DNA of 64,000 bases from Lewinellaceae bacterium. GTDB lineage: Bacteria > Bacteroidota > Bacteroidia > Chitinophagales > Saprospiraceae. The stretch covers positions 42,909 to 106,908 of the forward strand of contig JADJWX010000018.1 of assembly GCA_016716135.1 (NCBI GenBank), in the 5' to 3' direction. The notes beneath the pieces are model-generated. The model did not search any database. It was not told the origin of the DNA and worked only from the letters and a program-made list of their open reading frames with translations. The stretch's first letter is position 1; every line of letters begins with the position of its first letter. Below, in pieces: positions 45,004-54,508 of the stretch. The position numbers were made by a program, and so were the translations under genes.

Positions 45004-46467
45004 ATGGAAAACGGAGTACTTCTCGGGTTTATCGCCTTGTATCTGCTTGGCACCCTGGCTATTGGCTGGTGGGCGTCTCGGCGGGTAAAATCGACGGCCG
45101 ATTTTGTGGTGGCGGGCAAAAACCTGCCCATGTTCGTGGCGGCCTGCGCCTTGTTTGCCACCTGGTTCGGTTCGGAAACGGTGATGGGCGCCTCTTCGGA
45201 GTTTATCGAAAACGGCGTGTTGGGCGTTATTGAAGACCCGTTTGGGGCTGCGCTCTGCCTGTTCCTCGCCGGGTTGCTCATCGCCCGGCCGCTGTACAAG
45301 CTCAACCTGCTCACCTTCAGCGATTTTTTTCGCATGCGCTACAACAAGGCCACCGAGGTGGTGTCGGCTGTGTTTATGGTGCCTTCGTACTTCAGCTGGA
45401 TCGCGGCGCAGCTGATCGCCCTGGCCATTCTGTTGCAGGCGGTATGCGGCCTGGACAAAACCTACGGCGTGCTCATCTGCACAACGCTTGTTTTGATTTA
45501 CACGTACATCGGGGGGATGTGGTCGGTATCGATCACCGATTTTGTGCAAACGATCGCCATCATCGTTGGCTTACTGGCCCTGGCGTTCGACATGGTGGTA
45601 AAAGTGGGCGGGTTCGATGCCATGCTGGCCACCGCACCGCCCGATTTTTTCCAGTTTCTGCCCGACCCGGAACCGATCAACTACGTGCACTGGTTTGCAG
45701 CCTGGATGACCATCGGGCTGGGCAGCATCCCGCAGCAGGATGTGTTCCAGCGGGTTATGGGCGCGCGCTCGGTGCGCGCTTCGGTGAACGCCTGTTACAC
45801 CTCCTCGGTCATGTACCTGACCGTGGCGGCCTTGCCACTCATCATCGGTTACTGCGGCCGCATGTTGCACCCCGAACTCCTGGAAGGCGGCGATACCCAA
45901 ATGATGATCCCGCATCTGGTGCTGCAACACAGCGGCCTGGGCATCCAGATCCTGTTTTTTGGCGCCTTGCTTTCCGCCATTCTGAGTACCTGCAGCGGTG
46001 CGATGCTGGCTCCGGCCACCGTCATCGGCGAAAACCTGGTAAAACCACTGTACCGCAATGTGACGGACGCGCAGCTGCTGCAGATCATGCGCTATTCGGT
46101 GGTGGGCGTAGCTGTCGTCACAGGTGGGATGGCGCTGTCGCGCGAAAATATTTACGAATTGGTCGGGGAATCCTCGGCGTTCAGCCTGGTCTCGCTGTTT
46201 ACCCCGCTGATCGCCGGATTGTACTGGAAGCGCTCCTCGGCGCTCGGGGCCATCGCCGCGATGATCGCCGGAATTGTGGTTTGGCTGGCTGCTATGGTTT
46301 GGACGGGCAGCGTAGTACAACCCTTGGAAGGCGAAGCCGCAACTATGGTGCAAACCCTGGCCCAGGTGCCGCCCATGCTGTATGGTTTTGGGGCCAGCAT
46401 ACTTGCCATGCTTCTGGGAAGCTGGCTGTACCCTGAGCGCCGGGTTGCGCCAATAGAAAATGGGTAA
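45004..46467 (+). CDS. Sodium:solute symporter (SSS) family transporter
   Basis: 487 residues with about 13 membrane helices. Family marks are the N-terminal IALYLLGTLAIGWWASRRVKSTADFVVAGKNLP, ATWFGSETVMGASSEFIENG (sodium-site helix 1 region) and GSIPQQDVFQRVMGARS. The SSS family takes up sugars, proline, sialic acid, anions or other solutes with Na+. The closest subtype cannot be told by eye; no catabolic genes are linked. Likely inner-membrane importer. An inverted-repeat terminator follows at 46534. Confidence 0.92.
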   Translation: MENGVLLGFIALYLLGTLAIGWWASRRVKSTADFVVAGKNLPMFVAACALFATWFGSETVMGASSEFIENGVLGVIEDPFGAALCLFLAGLLIARPLYKLNLLTFSDFFRMRYNKATEVVSAVFMVPSYFSWIAAQLIALAILLQAVCGLDKTYGVLICTTLVLIYTYIGGMWSVSITDFVQTIAIIVGLLALAFDMVVKVGGFDAMLATAPPDFFQFLPDPEPINYVHWFAAWMTIGLGSIPQQDVFQRVMGARSVRASVNACYTSSVMYLTVAALPLIIGYCGRMLHPELLEGGDTQMMIPHLVLQHSGLGIQILFFGALLSAILSTCSGAMLAPATVIGENLVKPLYRNVTDAQLLQIMRYSVVGVAVVTGGMALSRENIYELVGESSAFSLVSLFTPLIAGLYWKRSSALGAIAAMIAGIVVWLAAMVWTGSVVQPLEGEAATMVQTLAQVPPMLYGFGASILAMLLGSWLYPERRVAPIENG

Positions 46468-46533
46468 ATGCAGTAAGCAGGACGTGGGTTTTTGTCAATA
46501 AAATTGCCCGACGTAGATTATTCCATTTTCCAC

Positions 46534-46579
46534 AAACAGGGAGGGCACGGAGTTTTATGCTCTGTGCCCTCCCCTGTTT
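46534..46579. terminator. Bidirectional terminator hairpin between convergent genes
   Basis: Arms AAACAGGGAGGGCACGGA and TCTGTGCCCTCCCCTGTTT pair with one bulge and one mismatch, between the symporter (+) and the FadL-like gene (-). Confidence 0.6.
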
Positions 46580-46602
46580 ACGTGGTAAAAATTGAAAGCG
46601 CC

Positions 46603-48075
46603 TTAAAACTTAAAGCCGATTGTCAGCAAAATATCCGAAACCCGGTTGTCGGTGTTTACAAGTGGCCCGCCGGCATACGGCAGCACGGAGCCTTCGCCGG
46701 TGGAAAAACGGTAGGCAAGATCGAGGTAAAACGACTCGCCGCGCACCCCGGCGCCAGCGGAGTATACCGTATTGAAACCTGTTTCCGTGGCGTAGGGTTT
46801 GCCGAGGAGGTTAACACCGGCACGCAGCCGAAAATTGTCGAGGGCCGCTTCACCACCCAAACGGATGTTCATTTTGGGTTCGAAGAGCCGCTGTACTTCG
46901 TTGTTTATTTCGCGTTCGGCCAGTTGGTTTCCGGTGTTGGCGATATCGGCAGTGAAGTTGTACTTATTGGCGCTGTAGTCTACCCATTCAACTTCGGCGC
47001 TCAAAAAGCCGGCTTTCTGGATCAGAAAAGCAGCGCTGACAGCAGCACGCCAGGGTGTTGCCAGTTTATAATCAAAATTGCCGCCGGGCGAAATTGCCTG
47101 TTCGTTGTACGAGCCGCTATTGTCGGTAAACGCATAATTCAGGGTGTTGCTGTAATCATCGGTCAGGCTGAGCCAGGTGGGCGAGTGGAACGAAGCCCCC
47201 AGTCGGACGGCCTGACTGGCCCGGTAGATCACCCCGAATTTTACATTTACACCAATACCGTCTGTCGAAAGGTCTTCCGTATACGCCAGGTCATCAAAAA
47301 AGTCAACCGCAGCGCCGGGATCGGCTTCCCGGTATTCGCCGCTCAACCTGTAACGCACAAACGGTACCCCGACGGTGGCGCCGATCATGAGTTTTTCCTG
47401 GTAATTCCCTGCAAAGGAGATGACCATTTCATTCATGGTACCGGATTGGGTAAGCGTTTGGCTGTGTTCGATATTGGCGTTGGGGTTGCCGTCAAAATCG
47501 TAGGTGAAGGCATTGTTCAGGTAATATAGCGCATTGGCCTCATAGGCAAGCCCTGAGGTGAAGGGATCCAGGTCGTCGGTGGTGCCGCCGCCGTTCAGTA
47601 CCTGTTGCGCATCGGCAAACCAGTTGTTCAGGATAGTGCCATCGGCATTGCCGGAGTAGTAGATTCCCTGGTTGTAATTCGCCAGTTGGTTGTACCCTAA
47701 GCCGACATTGAAAGTCGTCCAGTTTCCTTTGCGAGGCGTGGTGTTAAACACAATACCGATGTTGTCAAAATGAAAGTGGCTTTTACTTTCGTCCAGCGTG
47801 GGGTTGCTGCCTGTGGCAATCGTAGCATCGGTGTTGGAAAAGCGCAGCGATGGTGTGAGCATCAGTTCATCGGTCCGGTACATGGCCAGGCCTGCGGGGT
47901 TCTGGCTAAGTGTGCCGAACTCGGCCCCGAGTGCGCCGAACGCACTGCCGGCGCCGATAAAACGGGCCGTACCGCCGGGTTTGAGGTAGGAAAATTTGAG
48001 TACGTCTGCGGCTGTCTGGCTGTAAGCAATGGCCGAAAACAGCATAAAGACCAAAAAAAGATGGCGATGTTTCAT
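46603..48075 (-). CDS. OmpP1/FadL-type outer-membrane transport protein
   Basis: 490 residues from ATG 48075 (MKHRHLFLVFMLFSAIAYSQ, signal peptide); the frame opens at 48162 without cause. The mature N-terminus (FSYLKPGGTARFIGAGSAFGALGAEFGTLSQNPAGLAMY) is the OmpP1/FadL/TodX hallmark. The rest is barrel-like, ending in ILLTIGFKF. The family carries hydrophobic compounds such as fatty acids across the outer membrane; PorV of the T9SS is a distant relative. No linked lipid gene, so the cargo is unknown. Confidence 0.87.
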   Translation of the reverse strand: MKHRHLFLVFMLFSAIAYSQTAADVLKFSYLKPGGTARFIGAGSAFGALGAEFGTLSQNPAGLAMYRTDELMLTPSLRFSNTDATIATGSNPTLDESKSHFHFDNIGIVFNTTPRKGNWTTFNVGLGYNQLANYNQGIYYSGNADGTILNNWFADAQQVLNGGGTTDDLDPFTSGLAYEANALYYLNNAFTYDFDGNPNANIEHSQTLTQSGTMNEMVISFAGNYQEKLMIGATVGVPFVRYRLSGEYREADPGAAVDFFDDLAYTEDLSTDGIGVNVKFGVIYRASQAVRLGASFHSPTWLSLTDDYSNTLNYAFTDNSGSYNEQAISPGGNFDYKLATPWRAAVSAAFLIQKAGFLSAEVEWVDYSANKYNFTADIANTGNQLAEREINNEVQRLFEPKMNIRLGGEAALDNFRLRAGVNLLGKPYATETGFNTVYSAGAGVRGESFYLDLAYRFSTGEGSVLPYAGGPLVNTDNRVSDILLTIGFKF

Positions 48076-48235
48076 AGTTTCAAAGAATTTCCAAAAGTAA
48101 AAGTACAGCGTGTTTTGGGGGAATAAAAATGGGTGGAAAGAGGTGACAGGACCGGTTTCCACCCATTTGATTTTCTATAAAATTGATCGTTCCATCAGCC
48201 TGAAAACCGGGCTGGACGACCATTGGTATTATGAA

Positions 48236-49642
48236 TTAATTCCCGCGGCCACTTCTTCCGCTGCTGCTCCGAGATGGTGCAGACTTGCTGCCTCCATCAT
48301 TGCCGCCGCTGCGGGTGCTGCTACCCGAAGACGAGCGGCTGCTCGGGCTGGGTTGGTAGCTCCGGTTGTTTCCGCTATCGTTGGAGCGGGACGGCCGGTT
48401 GTATGATGGCTCGGCCCGGCGGCTTGGGCGCTCATTCGAACTGCGATTGTAGCTCGACGGCGTTTCGCGGCGGCTCGGCTCGGTGCGCGGCGTTTCGGCT
48501 CGGCGTGTGGAGGAACGGTTTTCCTCCCGGCGCGGTGTGGGCGTGGTTGCAGGAGTGGTCCGCCGCTGTTCTTCCCGCTGCGGGGTGGCGTTATTCTCCC
48601 GACGGCTGGGGCGCGGTTCTGTATTCGGCGTCACTTCACGGCCGGGGCGCTCAGTGTTTGGCGTCACCTCGCGGCTGCGGGGCGGCGTGGTGGTACGGCG
48701 TGTTGTTTCCGGCGTAGTAGTACGGCCATTAGGTTGCGTTTCCGGGTTGGTACGCGTGCGACCCGGGACTGTTGTCGGCCGTTCGGTTGATGTTCCGGAG
48801 CGCTCGCCAACCCTGCCGGTCGGTGCGTTGCCGGTGGTATTGGTAACGGCGCGGCCGTTCGGGCGGTTTTGCAATTCAATCGTGGGCGATTTTCCCGGGG
48901 CAACCAGTCGACCTGGTTTTGTTGTGTTCGGGCTGGAAAGCGAAGCATAACCCGGATTCACCGTAGTGCCGGAACGCCGAACGCCGGTATAGGTTTTGGG
49001 CGAGTAGCCGTTGGGATTGGAATTGCCGGTATTGTTGTAGTAATAATTGTTATTCACCCACACATTGCCTGGGCAGTAGTACGGGTTATAGCCGTTCCAG
49101 GTCCAGTATGGGTCATAAAAGTAGTTGTTGTACACATACGGATTGTTCCAGGCATTAAAACCCCAGGGGGAGTTCCAACCGCCGCCCCAACCCCAGGGGC
49201 TGTAACCAATTCCCCAAGCGGAGCCGTAAAAGCCGAATGTCCAGGCATTTCGGCGCTGCCAGCGGTTCCAGCGACGCCAGCGCCAGTAGTCATTATAACC
49301 GCCAACGTAAATGGAGGCGCCAGGTGTATAGAACGGGTCATAAAACCACATATCCACGAAAAACGGATCGTAGTAGTCGATCACCTGAACCGGGCGGTGA
49401 AAGCGTCGTATACGCGAGGAGTATTCGTAGGCATACTCGTCTTCGTAGTAATAATCGTCTTCACGATACGGTTTGGTGATCTTTCCTTCTTCCCGGTACG
49501 AATCGTCATTATTTGTAGGGGTATTATAACCGGCGTCGGTTGCCGGGTCATAATACAAATCATCCTGCGCGTTGGCTGAAACACCGATAAACACGGCAAC
49601 AGCCATCAGGATATTTGTCAGCAGTGCATTATTCTTTTTCAT
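48236..49642 (-). CDS. Secreted low-complexity protein, Tyr/Trp/Asn-rich head and Arg/Ser/Thr/Pro-rich tail
   Basis: 468 residues with signal peptide (ILMAVAVFIGVSANAQ). Residues about 60-210 are extremely rich in Tyr, Trp, Asn and Gly (YNDYWRWRRWNRW, YSPWGWGGGWNSPWGF, YVYNNYFYDPYW). Residues about 215-468 are Arg/Ser/Thr/Pro low complexity with a short repeat around GREVTPNTE. Similar proteins occur in many Bacteroidota but I know of no assigned function; an aromatic, probably extracellular matrix-like or self-assembling protein is a guess. The tail has no T9SS domain. Confidence 0.72.
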   Translation of the reverse strand: MKKNNALLTNILMAVAVFIGVSANAQDDLYYDPATDAGYNTPTNNDDSYREEGKITKPYREDDYYYEDEYAYEYSSRIRRFHRPVQVIDYYDPFFVDMWFYDPFYTPGASIYVGGYNDYWRWRRWNRWQRRNAWTFGFYGSAWGIGYSPWGWGGGWNSPWGFNAWNNPYVYNNYFYDPYWTWNGYNPYYCPGNVWVNNNYYYNNTGNSNPNGYSPKTYTGVRRSGTTVNPGYASLSSPNTTKPGRLVAPGKSPTIELQNRPNGRAVTNTTGNAPTGRVGERSGTSTERPTTVPGRTRTNPETQPNGRTTTPETTRRTTTPPRSREVTPNTERPGREVTPNTEPRPSRRENNATPQREEQRRTTPATTPTPRREENRSSTRRAETPRTEPSRRETPSSYNRSSNERPSRRAEPSYNRPSRSNDSGNNRSYQPSPSSRSSSGSSTRSGGNDGGSKSAPSRSSSGRSGRGN

Positions 49643-49976
49643 AGCGACTATTAGATTTTTTACAATGGTTCCGCAACAAGCGTTTACAGGTTCAAAAATA
49701 TTACCTTTGCGCGCTTTTTTTGGTTAAAGAGGCTTTAATTGAACATTCTGAGGCCGTTAAAGTTGGCTTAAACCGCCATTGCGGGAACTTCGAAATGTTA
49801 AATTCTTTTAGAATTAGACCGGGACACCCCTGCAAGGTAACATTTCAGGCTGATTTTAACCAGGTTTTAACGGCGCCCGGCCACACACGAGGAAGATGAA
49901 CGGCAGGAAACAATCAAATTGCCGGGCGCAAAAATTCGCTCACTAACTTTTTCGCATTTGCCCATTAAATTACATT
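49643..49976. other. Intergenic region between divergent secreted-protein gene and proS
   Basis: About 330 bases without a gene. TACCTTTG at 49702-49709 could be a -7 box for a proS transcript with a leader of roughly 260 bases. GCGCCCGGC at about 49872 and its complement GCCGGGCGC at about 49920 form a 9-base stem in that leader. No tRNA or T-box match seen. Confidence 0.4.
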
Positions 49977-51442
49977 ATGGCTAAAGAAATTACTCCACGC
50001 TCCGAAGACTACTCGCAATGGTACCTCGATATTGTGCGTAAAGCGCGTATGGCCGACACCTCTCCGGTGCGCGGCTGTATGGTGATCAAACCGCATGGCT
50101 TCGCTATTTGGGAAAAAATGCGCGATGCACTGGATGCTATGTTCAAGGAAACAGGCCACGTAAATGCCTATTTCCCCTTGTTTATTCCTAAAAGCTTCCT
50201 GAGTAAGGAAGCGGCACACGTTGAAGGTTTTGCCAAGGAGTGTGCCGTTGTGACGCACTACCGCCTGAAAAACGACCCCAATGGCGGTGGCGTAATCGTT
50301 GACCCGGAAGCCAAACTGGAGGAAGAACTGATTGTGCGCCCGACCTCCGAAACGATCATCTGGGACACCTACAAAAACTGGATTCAAAGCTACCGCGACC
50401 TGCCGCTGCTCATCAACCAATGGGCAAACGTCGTGCGCTGGGAAATGCGTACCCGGCCGTTCCTGCGTACGGCGGAATTTTTGTGGCAGGAAGGGCACAC
50501 GGCCCATGCTTCTTCCGAAGAAGCCATGCAGGAAACGCGCCTGATTCTTGATATCTACGCCCGTTTTGCCGAAGAGTATATGGCAATGCCAGTCATCAAG
50601 GGCATCAAAACCGAAAACGAGCGCTTTGCCGGCGCCGACGAAACGTTTTGCATCGAGTCGCTTATGCAGGATGGCCGGGCGCTGCAAGCCGGTACCTCGC
50701 ACTTTCTCGGGCAAAATTTTGCCAAAGCTTTCGATGTGCAATTTTTGAATAAAGAAAACCAACTCGAGCACGTCTGGGCTACTTCCTGGGGTGTTTCTAC
50801 CCGCCTGGTTGGCGGTCTTATCATGACACACTCCGACGACGAGGGTCTGGTGCTGCCGCCCAAACTGGCGCCGGTGCAAGTCGTCATTGTGCCGATCCCC
50901 AAACCGGCGCCGGGACTGATGGAGACGGCTGAAAAAATAGCGGCCCAATTGCGCGCCAGAAGCATTTCCGTAAAATTGACGATGATGAGCAAAACCGCCC
51001 GGGCTTCAAATTCGCCGAATACGAAATGATCGGCGTGCCGGTGCGCCTCGGCCTTGGCCAACGCGACATCGACGCCGGCCAGATCGAAGTGGCGCGCCGC
51101 GATACCCGTGAAAAAAACAATGTGCCGCTTGACACTGTCGTCGACCACGTCGCTCAACTGCTCGACGATATACAGGCCAACCTGTTCAACCGGGCAAAAG
51201 CATTCCGCGATGCGCATATCACACCAGCCGATTCCTGGGAAGAGTTTGAGCAGATTCTGGAAACCAAAGGCGGGTTTATTTCCGCGCATTGGGATGGCAC
51301 CACGGAAACTGAGTTGGCCATTAAGGAGCGTACGAAAGCGACCATTCGCTGTATTCCGGTGGATGGGCCTGCTGAGGCCGGAAAATGTGTGCTGACTGGC
51401 AAGCCGAGTACGCAGCGGGTGTTGTTTGCGAAGGCGTATTAA
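49977..51442 (+). CDS. proS: Proline--tRNA ligase, split by a single-base frameshift
   Basis: The first frame (49977-51029) holds the class II catalytic core of the short eukaryote/archaea-type ProRS: SPVRGCMVIKPHGFAIWE, RPTSETIIWDTYKNWI, VVRWEMRTRPFLRTAEFLWQEGHTAH and the AFDVQFL motif. The second (51026-51442) supplies the anticodon-binding and C-terminal zinc-like domain (VPVRLGLGQRDIDAGQIEVARRDT). The break is at about 50972-50977: GTAAAATTGACGATGAT reads correctly only if one T (or A) is restored (V-K-F-D-D-D-E-Q). Joined, the enzyme is about 488 residues, the normal length. It charges tRNA-Pro and is essential, so sequencing error is more likely than inactivation. Confidence 0.93.
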
Positions 51443-51449
51443 TTGCTAA

Positions 51450-51522
51450 CCTGTCCGGTAAAATTGAATAAAAAATGCGGCGCTTGTGGCGCCGCATTTT
51501 TTATTCAATTTTACCGGACAGG
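51450..51522. terminator. Bidirectional terminator with 34-bp perfect stem
   Basis: Left arm 51450-51483 and right arm 51489-51522 are exact complements over 34 bases (GTCCGGTAAAATTGAATAAA...ATGCGGCGC) with loop TTGTG, ending in a T-run. It lies between convergent proS and lpdA. Confidence 0.85.
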
Positions 51523-51551
51523 TTTTTTTGGAAGCCGTCTGACAGACGGCC

Positions 51552-52958
51552 TTACATGTGCAGCGGCCGGTTGGCTGTAGCCGCCAAAGCCGCTTCTTTG
51601 AATGCTTCGGTGTATGTCGGGTGGGCGTGGCTCATACGGGCGGCATCTTCGGCAGATGCGCGGAACTCCATGAGTGCCACGCCTTCGGCGATCATATCCG
51701 CAGCCCGGGCCCCGACGATGTGTACGCCAAGGATTTCATCCGTTTCCTTGTGCGCCAGTACTTTGACCATGCCATCGAGGTCCATGCTGGCGCGTGCGCG
51801 GCCCAAGGCACGGAACGGGAATTTGCCCGATTTGTACGGCGTGCCTTTTTCCTTCAGTTCTTCTTCGGTGTAGCCCACAGCAGCCACTTCCGGCCAGGTG
51901 TACACCACGCCGGGAATCAGGTGGTAGTGGATATGCGGCTTCTGGCCGGCCAGGGTTTCGGCGACAAAAACACCTTCCTCCTCGGCTTTGTGCGCCAACA
52001 TGGCGCCGCGAATGACGTCACCGATGGCGTAAATACCGGGCACATTGGTTTGCAGGTTGTCATCCACCGGGATGCGGCCTTTTTCATCCACACTGACACC
52101 GGCATTTTCCAGACCCAGGTTGTCGGTATAGGGCCTGCGGCCAATGGAAACCAGGCAATAGTCAACGTTGAAATTCAGTACTTTAGATTCGTCATCGCGA
52201 CTTTTTGCCACAACTTTTACTTTGGTTTTTGAAGGTGTCACCTCCGTCACGGCATGCCGTACGTGGAAAGTAATGCCAAGGCTTTTCAGGCTTTTCGTTA
52301 GTTCGCGGCTGCAATCGCTGTCCATAGTAGGGAGGATGCGGTCGAGGTATTCCACCACAGTCACTTCCGTGCCAAGGCGGGCATAAACGCTCCCAAGTTC
52401 GAGGCCGATGACGCCGCCGCCGATGATGAGCATACTGCCGGGTATTTTTTCGATGTTCAGAGCTTCGGTGCTGGTGATCACGCGTTTTTTGTCGTAGTTG
52501 AAATTAGCCGGCACGATGGGTTTGGAGCCGGTGGCGATGATCGTTTTATTGGTTTCCAGTTCGAGCGTTGAACCGTCGGCTTGTACGACCTTGATTTTGT
52601 TTTTATCTACAAAAGTGCCGTGCCCGTTGTAGACGTCAATCTTGTTTTTTTTCATTAAAAACTCCACACCTTTATTGTTCTCCAGCACCACGGCATTTTT
52701 TCGCTGGATCATTTGCGGCATGTTCACTTTGAGGCCGCTGAGGTCAATGCCATGCGTTTTAAATGTTTTCTCCGCATTGTGATAATGTTCGGAGGAGTCG
52801 AGCAACGCTTTGGAGGGGATGCAGCCCACATTGAGGCAGGTACCGCCAAGTACAGAGTAGCGTTCGATAATAGCGGTGCGCATGCCCAACTGGGCACACC
52901 GGATGGCGGCAACATAACCGCCGGGGCCGGAGCCGATGACAATGACGTCGTATTGCAT
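51552..52958 (-). CDS. lpdA: Dihydrolipoyl dehydrogenase (E3)
   Basis: 468 residues, standard length. FAD site VIGSGPGGYVAAIRCAQLG; redox disulfide GGTCLNVGCIPSKALLDSS; NAD site MLIIGGGVIGLELGSVYARLG; second FAD segment IYAIGDV; and C-terminal catalytic HAHPTYTEAFKEA. It regenerates lipoamide for pyruvate, 2-oxoglutarate and glycine-cleavage complexes. Those subunits are not in the window. Convergent with proS, with a strong shared terminator. Confidence 0.97.
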   Translation of the reverse strand: MQYDVIVIGSGPGGYVAAIRCAQLGMRTAIIERYSVLGGTCLNVGCIPSKALLDSSEHYHNAEKTFKTHGIDLSGLKVNMPQMIQRKNAVVLENNKGVEFLMKKNKIDVYNGHGTFVDKNKIKVVQADGSTLELETNKTIIATGSKPIVPANFNYDKKRVITSTEALNIEKIPGSMLIIGGGVIGLELGSVYARLGTEVTVVEYLDRILPTMDSDCSRELTKSLKSLGITFHVRHAVTEVTPSKTKVKVVAKSRDDESKVLNFNVDYCLVSIGRRPYTDNLGLENAGVSVDEKGRIPVDDNLQTNVPGIYAIGDVIRGAMLAHKAEEEGVFVAETLAGQKPHIHYHLIPGVVYTWPEVAAVGYTEEELKEKGTPYKSGKFPFRALGRARASMDLDGMVKVLAHKETDEILGVHIVGARAADMIAEGVALMEFRASAEDAARMSHAHPTYTEAFKEAALAATANRPLHM

Positions 52959-53018
52959 AGGTTATAATAGATGACTTTGGGTAAAGCCGTTGCAGCAGAA
53001 TTTGTTCAAAATTTTTGT

Positions 53019-54401
53019 CTATTCTTTTTTATCCCCCTTCGATGAATCTCCCCCGTCCCGCCGTTTCTCCTTATTTCGCCGGTCGGTATTCCGGTTGCCG
53101 CCACCTTCGTTTCTGGGTTTATCCGGACGATTGCCACTACGCCCTTTGCGGTTGTCCGGGCGGCCGTCGCGGCGGCGATCATCGCGGCCTTTCGGCGGTC
53201 GGTTGCTTTGTGGCTGTTCCCTACCGGCTTTTTCCACAGCGGAAGCCAGACTTTGGGCAGTTCTCGATTGTTTTTTCTTTTTCCGGCGTTTTTTCCGCTT
53301 TTCGATAGGCAATTGAATGACGTTGTTCACGCTCTCGTAATCGTGTACTTCATCTTCAGTATCGTCGGGCGGCGGAGCCATAGCCTGAATGTCTTCCAGG
53401 TTGGCGGGCATTTCGCCGTTTTTCATCATATCCAACACTTCCCAAACCTGATCGACATGCAGCGGAAAAAAGCGCCCACGGTCATCGGCATAGGTGTAGA
53501 ACATCAGTCGCTTGAACACATCGGTTTTCATCAGGATGGCCACGCCGGCAGCTGTTTTCAATTTGTCGGCCCGGTCCGGAAAATCTTCCAGGGCATCGAT
53601 GTAGGTATCGAGCTCATAATTCAGGCAACACTTCAGGCGGCCGCACATACCCGACAATTTGGTCTGGTTGATGGCCAGGTTTTGATAACGGGCAGCGGCA
53701 GTATTGACGCTTTTAAACTCGGAAAGCCAGGTGGAGCAGCAAAGTTCGCGGCCACAATTGCCCAGGCCGCCGATGCGCGCCGATTCCTGCCGGGCGCCAA
53801 TCTGACGCATTTCAATTTTGACCTTGAACTCCCGGGCATAGTGCCGGATGAGTTCGCGGAAATCCACACGACCGTCGGCTGTGTAGTAGAAGGTGCATTT
53901 ACGGCCGTCGCCCTGGAATTCCACATCGCCGACTTTCATGTTGAGATCGAGCGTACGTGCGATAGCCCGGGAGCGGATCATCACGTCGCGCTCCTGCTTG
54001 CGCAGCTCGTCGAGCCGTTCGAGGTCGCGTTCGTGCGCTTTGCGGATGACGGCCAGTTGTTTGGCGTCGTTGCGGGTGCGTTTGCGTTTCATTTGCAGGC
54101 GCACGAGTTCGCCGGACAGGGAAATCTTACCCAGGTCGTAGCCGCCGGAGGGCGATTCGACCAGCACCCAGTCGCCGGTAATGGTGCGGGTATGCGGCGG
54201 ATTTTTGTAAAATGCTTTGCGCGAGCCGTTTTTAAAGCTCACTTCGACCATGTCAAACGGCCGGGTATCCTGAATACCCATAGCCGTAATCCAATCGTAG
54301 GTATTATGCCGGTTGCAGCCGCCGGTTGCGCAGCCGCCATTGGATTGGCAGCCGGACACGGCATCTTTACCGGTGGAACAGGAACATCCTATGCAGCCCA
54401 T
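53019..54401 (-). CDS. ricT: PSP1 domain protein, RicT/YaaT-like
   Basis: 460 residues. A Cys-rich N-terminus (Cys3, Cys6, Cys8, Cys18, Cys24, Cys29) is usual in Bacteroidota members and suits an Fe-S site. The PSP1 core follows (MVEVSFKNGSRKAFY...KVKIEMRQIGARQESARIGGLGNCGRELCCSTWL...KLSGMCGRLKCCLNYE). The last 120 residues are a basic, low-complexity tail (RKKRRKKKK, RGDRRRDGR-type). In Bacillus RicT is a subunit of the RicAFT Fe-S complex that acts on RNase Y and biofilm regulation; RicA and RicF are not evident here. Its neighbour holB is also next to yaaT in Firmicutes. Confidence 0.88.
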   Translation of the reverse strand: MGCIGCSCSTGKDAVSGCQSNGGCATGGCNRHNTYDWITAMGIQDTRPFDMVEVSFKNGSRKAFYKNPPHTRTITGDWVLVESPSGGYDLGKISLSGELVRLQMKRKRTRNDAKQLAVIRKAHERDLERLDELRKQERDVMIRSRAIARTLDLNMKVGDVEFQGDGRKCTFYYTADGRVDFRELIRHYAREFKVKIEMRQIGARQESARIGGLGNCGRELCCSTWLSEFKSVNTAAARYQNLAINQTKLSGMCGRLKCCLNYELDTYIDALEDFPDRADKLKTAAGVAILMKTDVFKRLMFYTYADDRGRFFPLHVDQVWEVLDMMKNGEMPANLEDIQAMAPPPDDTEDEVHDYESVNNVIQLPIEKRKKRRKKKKQSRTAQSLASAVEKAGREQPQSNRPPKGRDDRRRDGRPDNRKGRSGNRPDKPRNEGGGNRNTDRRNKEKRRDGGDSSKGDKKE

Positions 54402-54508
54402 ATTGTTGTCGTATATGTCGAGTATTAATTCGGACGGTAGTTTACAGTTTCAATTTTTCATTACACCGGGCGCAACCAAAGGCTAACGGCCAAAAGCCAG
54501 CAACCCGG

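Noticed and set aside
49643..49976. T-box or other riboswitch in the possible proS leader
   Set aside because: Only a 9-base stem is seen; no conserved T-box sequence or specifier loop could be found.
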